Below are positions 61,685-64,000 of a stretch of 64,000 nt of DNA, in pieces. Where the stretch lies: contig NZ_JAFCKH010000012.1 in NCBI RefSeq assembly GCF_018130505.1, positions 1 to 64,000 of the forward strand, in the 5' to 3' direction. A program made the position numbers and the translations under genes. Source of the stretch: Bradyrhizobium tropiciagri. Its GTDB lineage: Bacteria > Pseudomonadota > Alphaproteobacteria > Rhizobiales > Xanthobacteraceae. Each line of letters starts with the position of its first letter. Position 1 is the first letter of the stretch. The notes beneath the pieces were generated by a model that saw nothing but the letters and a program-made list of their open reading frames with translations, was not told the DNA's origin and did not search any database.

Positions 61685-61853
61685 GGCTGGTCCCTCCTGC
61701 GCGTCGCGCTGGATATTCCGTTACGGTATGTCGCTACAACCCGGACCGGGTTGCTGCGACGGGTGCGATGGGCTTCTCTGTGGCGGGCTCGACAGGGACC
61801 GGTCGCAGCCTCAGCTGAGGCCGACCTCAGTTTCGGAATGCGGGAGTGCGACG

Positions 61854-63344
61854 ATGGGTGGTTTGGTGATCAGCGGCGGCCGGGTGGTGGATCCGGCCAG
61901 CGGAATGGACGCGGTCGGCGACGTCGCGATCGTGGACGGCAAGATTGCCGCTGTCGGCACCGGGCTCGGCGGCGCCGAGCGGCGCATCGACGCCACCGGC
62001 CTCGTGGTGGCACCCGGCTTCATCGACCTGCATGCCCACGGCCAGACCATTCCGGCCGACCGCATGCAGGCGTTCGACGGCGTGACGACGACGCTCGACC
62101 TCGAGGCCGGCGTGCTGCCGGTGGCCTCCTGGTACAAGCGGCAGGCTGAGAAGGGCCGGGTGCTGAACTACGGCGCCGCCGCCAACTGGGCGTTCGCGCG
62201 GATCGGCGCCATGACCGGCTCGAATGCCGAGAGCTCGCTGGAATCGTTCGGCGCCGCGATGCGCGACCGCCGCTGGATCGACAACGTCGCCACCGAAAGC
62301 GAGGTCGGCGGCATCCTCGAGCGCCTCGGGGGCGGGCTGAACGAAGGCGGCATCGGCATCGGCATCCTCAATGCCTACGCGCCGGGCGCCGGCGTGCAGG
62401 AACTGACCGCGGTGTGCCAGCTCGCCGCCGATCATGCGGTGCCGACCTTCACCCATGTCGCCTACATGTCGCGCATCGATCCGGAGAGCGCGGCGGAGGC
62501 CTATATCCGCCTGATCGGCTATGCCGGCGCCACCGGCGCGCATATGCACATCTGCCATTTCAATTCGTCGAGCAAGACCGACATCGAACGCTGCGTCGGG
62601 CTGATCGCCAAGGCGCAGGCCCAGGGCCTGCCGATCACGGTGGAGGCCTATCCGTACGGCACCGGCTCGACCGTGCTGGCCGCGACCTTCTTCAGCGATC
62701 CGAAATTCGAGGAGCGCAACGGCCTCGGCTACGATTCGGTACAGCGCGTCACCGACGGGCACCGCTTCGGCAGCCGCGAGGAATTGCTGGCGGCACAGGC
62801 CGACGACCCGTCCGCGCTGGTGCTGTGGCACGTGCTCGATATCGAGAACAACGCGCATCATCGCGATCTGCTCGACATGGCGGTGCTGTATCCCGGCGGC
62901 GCGATCGCCTCCGACGCGATGCCGTGGACGCTGTCGAACGGCAAGCCGTACAGCGGCGACGCCTGGCCGCTGCCTGACGATGCCACCTCGCATCCGCGCT
63001 CGGCGGGCTGCTTCACCCGCTTCATCCGTGAGTGGGTGCGCGAACGCCGGAAGATCTCGCTGCTCGAGGGCATCCGCAAATGCGCGCTGATCCCGGCGGA
63101 GATCCTGTCGGCCAGCACGCCGGCGATGCGCGCCAAGGGCCGGCTGCAGGCGGGCGCAGATGCCGACGTCGTGGTGTTCGACTACGAGACGCTGAGCGAC
63201 CGCGCGACCTTCTCGGCGATGAACCGTCCGGCGGAGGGCGTGCGGCATCTCGTCGTCAGCGGGCAGCCGCTGATCGCGGACGGCGTGATGGACGTGGCGG
63301 CGCGGCCCGGACGGCCGGTGCGCCGGCCCATCGTGGCGGGCTGA
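61854..63344 (+). CDS. Amidohydrolase, N-acyl-D-amino-acid (D-glutamate) deacylase-like
   Basis: This 496-residue enzyme of the D-aminoacylase/amidohydrolase superfamily has metal-binding His60 and His62 (FIDLHAHGQ), further ligand blocks HVAYMS, HMHICHFNS and SDAMPW, and a C-terminal GADADVVVFD barrel strand. It should hydrolyse N-acyl-D-amino acids using zinc; the HAHGQ form recalls N-acyl-D-glutamate deacylases. The ATG at 61854 gives the typical MGGLVISGGRVVDPASG start. It ends 2 nt before a CobW-family GTPase start, suggesting coupled expression. Confidence 0.9.
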   Translation: MGGLVISGGRVVDPASGMDAVGDVAIVDGKIAAVGTGLGGAERRIDATGLVVAPGFIDLHAHGQTIPADRMQAFDGVTTTLDLEAGVLPVASWYKRQAEKGRVLNYGAAANWAFARIGAMTGSNAESSLESFGAAMRDRRWIDNVATESEVGGILERLGGGLNEGGIGIGILNAYAPGAGVQELTAVCQLAADHAVPTFTHVAYMSRIDPESAAEAYIRLIGYAGATGAHMHICHFNSSSKTDIERCVGLIAKAQAQGLPITVEAYPYGTGSTVLAATFFSDPKFEERNGLGYDSVQRVTDGHRFGSREELLAAQADDPSALVLWHVLDIENNAHHRDLLDMAVLYPGGAIASDAMPWTLSNGKPYSGDAWPLPDDATSHPRSAGCFTRFIREWVRERRKISLLEGIRKCALIPAEILSASTPAMRAKGRLQAGADADVVVFDYETLSDRATFSAMNRPAEGVRHLVVSGQPLIADGVMDVAARPGRPVRRPIVAG

Positions 63345-63346
63345 TC

Positions 63347-64000
63347 GTGCAGGCCCAAACCCTGCAAGTCCCGATCCTGCTGGTCGCGGGCTTTCTCGGG
63401 GCGGGCAAGACCACGGTCGTCAATCATCTGCTGGCGCACGCCGGGGGCAAGCGGATCGCGGCCGTGGTCAACGATTTCGGCGCGATCAACATCGATGCCG
63501 AGCTGATCGCGGGCGCCGGCGACGGCGTGGTCAGCCTGAGCAACGGCTGCATCTGCTGCACGCTGGAGGGCGATCTGATCCGCACGCTGGCCGGCCTGCT
63601 GCGGCGTGATCCGCGGCCCGAGTTCATCGTGATCGAGACCAGCGGCATCGCCGACCCCGCCGATATCGTGCGCAACCTGATGGATCCGGTGATCTGGAAG
63701 GAGGCGCCGCTCGACACGGTGCTGTGCGTGGTCGACGCGACTCAGCCGCCGGCCGCGCTGAACGATGCGCTGCTGCGCTCGCAGCTGCGCGCAGCCGACG
63801 TGGTGGCGCTGAGCAAGGTCGACCTCGCCGATGCCGCCGCGCGCGCCGCGATACGCGATGCGATCCGCGCGCAGCGTCCTGCGGCGGTGGTGGTCGATGC
63901 CGTGCAGGGCGAGGTCCCCGCGGCACTTCTTTTTCCGATCGACCCCGACCACGTGCCGGAGCCGCGCGAGGTGGCGCCGCGCCGGCCTGTGGCCGATCGG
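63347..64000 (+). CDS. CobW/COG0523-family GTP-binding protein (partial)
   Basis: A reading frame from a GTG at 63347, open to the window end (218 codons, no stop seen), encodes a G3E GTPase. It has P-loop GFLGAGKTTVVNHLL, the metal-binding CxCC motif (NGCICCTL), the ETSGIADP switch and ALSKVDLAD. COG0523 proteins are metallochaperones for zinc, cobalt or nickel enzymes. Its start is 2 nt after the amidohydrolase stop, so it may load metal into that enzyme. The C-terminal CobW_C domain lies outside the window. Confidence 0.88.
   Translation, partial: MQAQTLQVPILLVAGFLGAGKTTVVNHLLAHAGGKRIAAVVNDFGAINIDAELIAGAGDGVVSLSNGCICCTLEGDLIRTLAGLLRRDPRPEFIVIETSGIADPADIVRNLMDPVIWKEAPLDTVLCVVDATQPPAALNDALLRSQLRAADVVALSKVDLADAAARAAIRDAIRAQRPAAVVVDAVQGEVPAALLFPIDPDHVPEPREVAPRRPVADR

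Noticed and set aside
1-64000. tRNA or rRNA genes
   Set aside because: I found no cloverleaf-like stretch with a GTTCGAATC-type T-arm and no ribosomal RNA sequence. A covariance-model scan would be more sensitive than reading by eye.

Overview
The window looks like chromosomal DNA of a Bradyrhizobium-type alphaproteobacterium (Rhizobiales). The supporting signs are high GC, almost every gap occupied by dispersed palindromic repeats, a fused CysNC, a ferredoxin-type sulfite reductase with DUF2849 and DUF934 partners, and an RcdA/DUF1465 protein with DUF2865 and DUF1192 genes. I recognised no rRNA, tRNA, prophage, insertion sequence or CRISPR array. The genus is inferred from style and content, not from a search. 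Layout, 1-16 kb: a drug/metabolite exporter and two AraC regulators come first, then a catalase-family haem protein that has lost its distal histidine. A gentisate-type aromatic catabolic island follows at about 5.2-11.6 kb: an enolase-superfamily enzyme, an FAH-fold hydrolase, gentisate dioxygenase, a 3-hydroxybenzoate 6-hydroxylase-like flavoprotein, a MarR regulator and a periplasmic binding protein. Two intergenic operators built from the same half-site probably place it under the MarR protein. Envelope genes follow: a YqjE/YqjD-like pair, an AI-2E transporter, an L,D-transpeptidase, a DUF2865 protein and a 51-residue membrane protein. 16-30 kb: malate synthase G, then a complete assimilatory sulfate block. 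cysD-cysNC reads leftward and cysG-DUF2849-cysI-DUF934-cysH reads rightward from a shared AT-rich control region with a long inverted repeat. The sulfate ABC transporter (binding protein, CysT, CysW, CysA) comes next. Together these import sulfate, activate it to APS, reduce it to sulfite and then sulfide, and make the sirohaem the reductase needs. 30-55 kb: mixed housekeeping and accessory genes. These include a CAP lipoprotein, a patatin-like lipase next to 3-hydroxybutyrate dehydrogenase, a polysaccharide flippase, a DsbD-like periplasmic protein, YqgE, a Ca2+/H+ antiporter, a TfdA-like dioxygenase with two SDRs, CsbD, an SGNH-fold protein missing catalytic residues, a lytic transglycosylase, GalU, two cyclic-di-GMP proteins, a quinone oxidoreductase and a methionyl-tRNA synthetase whose leader carries a short ORF and a terminator. 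55-64 kb: DUF1192, a likely small RNA with anti-Shine-Dalgarno motifs, an RcdA homologue, a gene of atypical composition, PaiB-like and LysE-like proteins, ribosomal protein L31, an ABC exporter, an N-acyl-D-amino-acid deacylase-like amidohydrolase, and a CobW-family GTPase cut by the window edge. I found no large undescribed defence or mobile system. The most promising undescribed signals are regulatory (metG leader, small RNA, gentisate operators, cys inverted repeat) and two proteins of enzyme families with lost catalytic residues.
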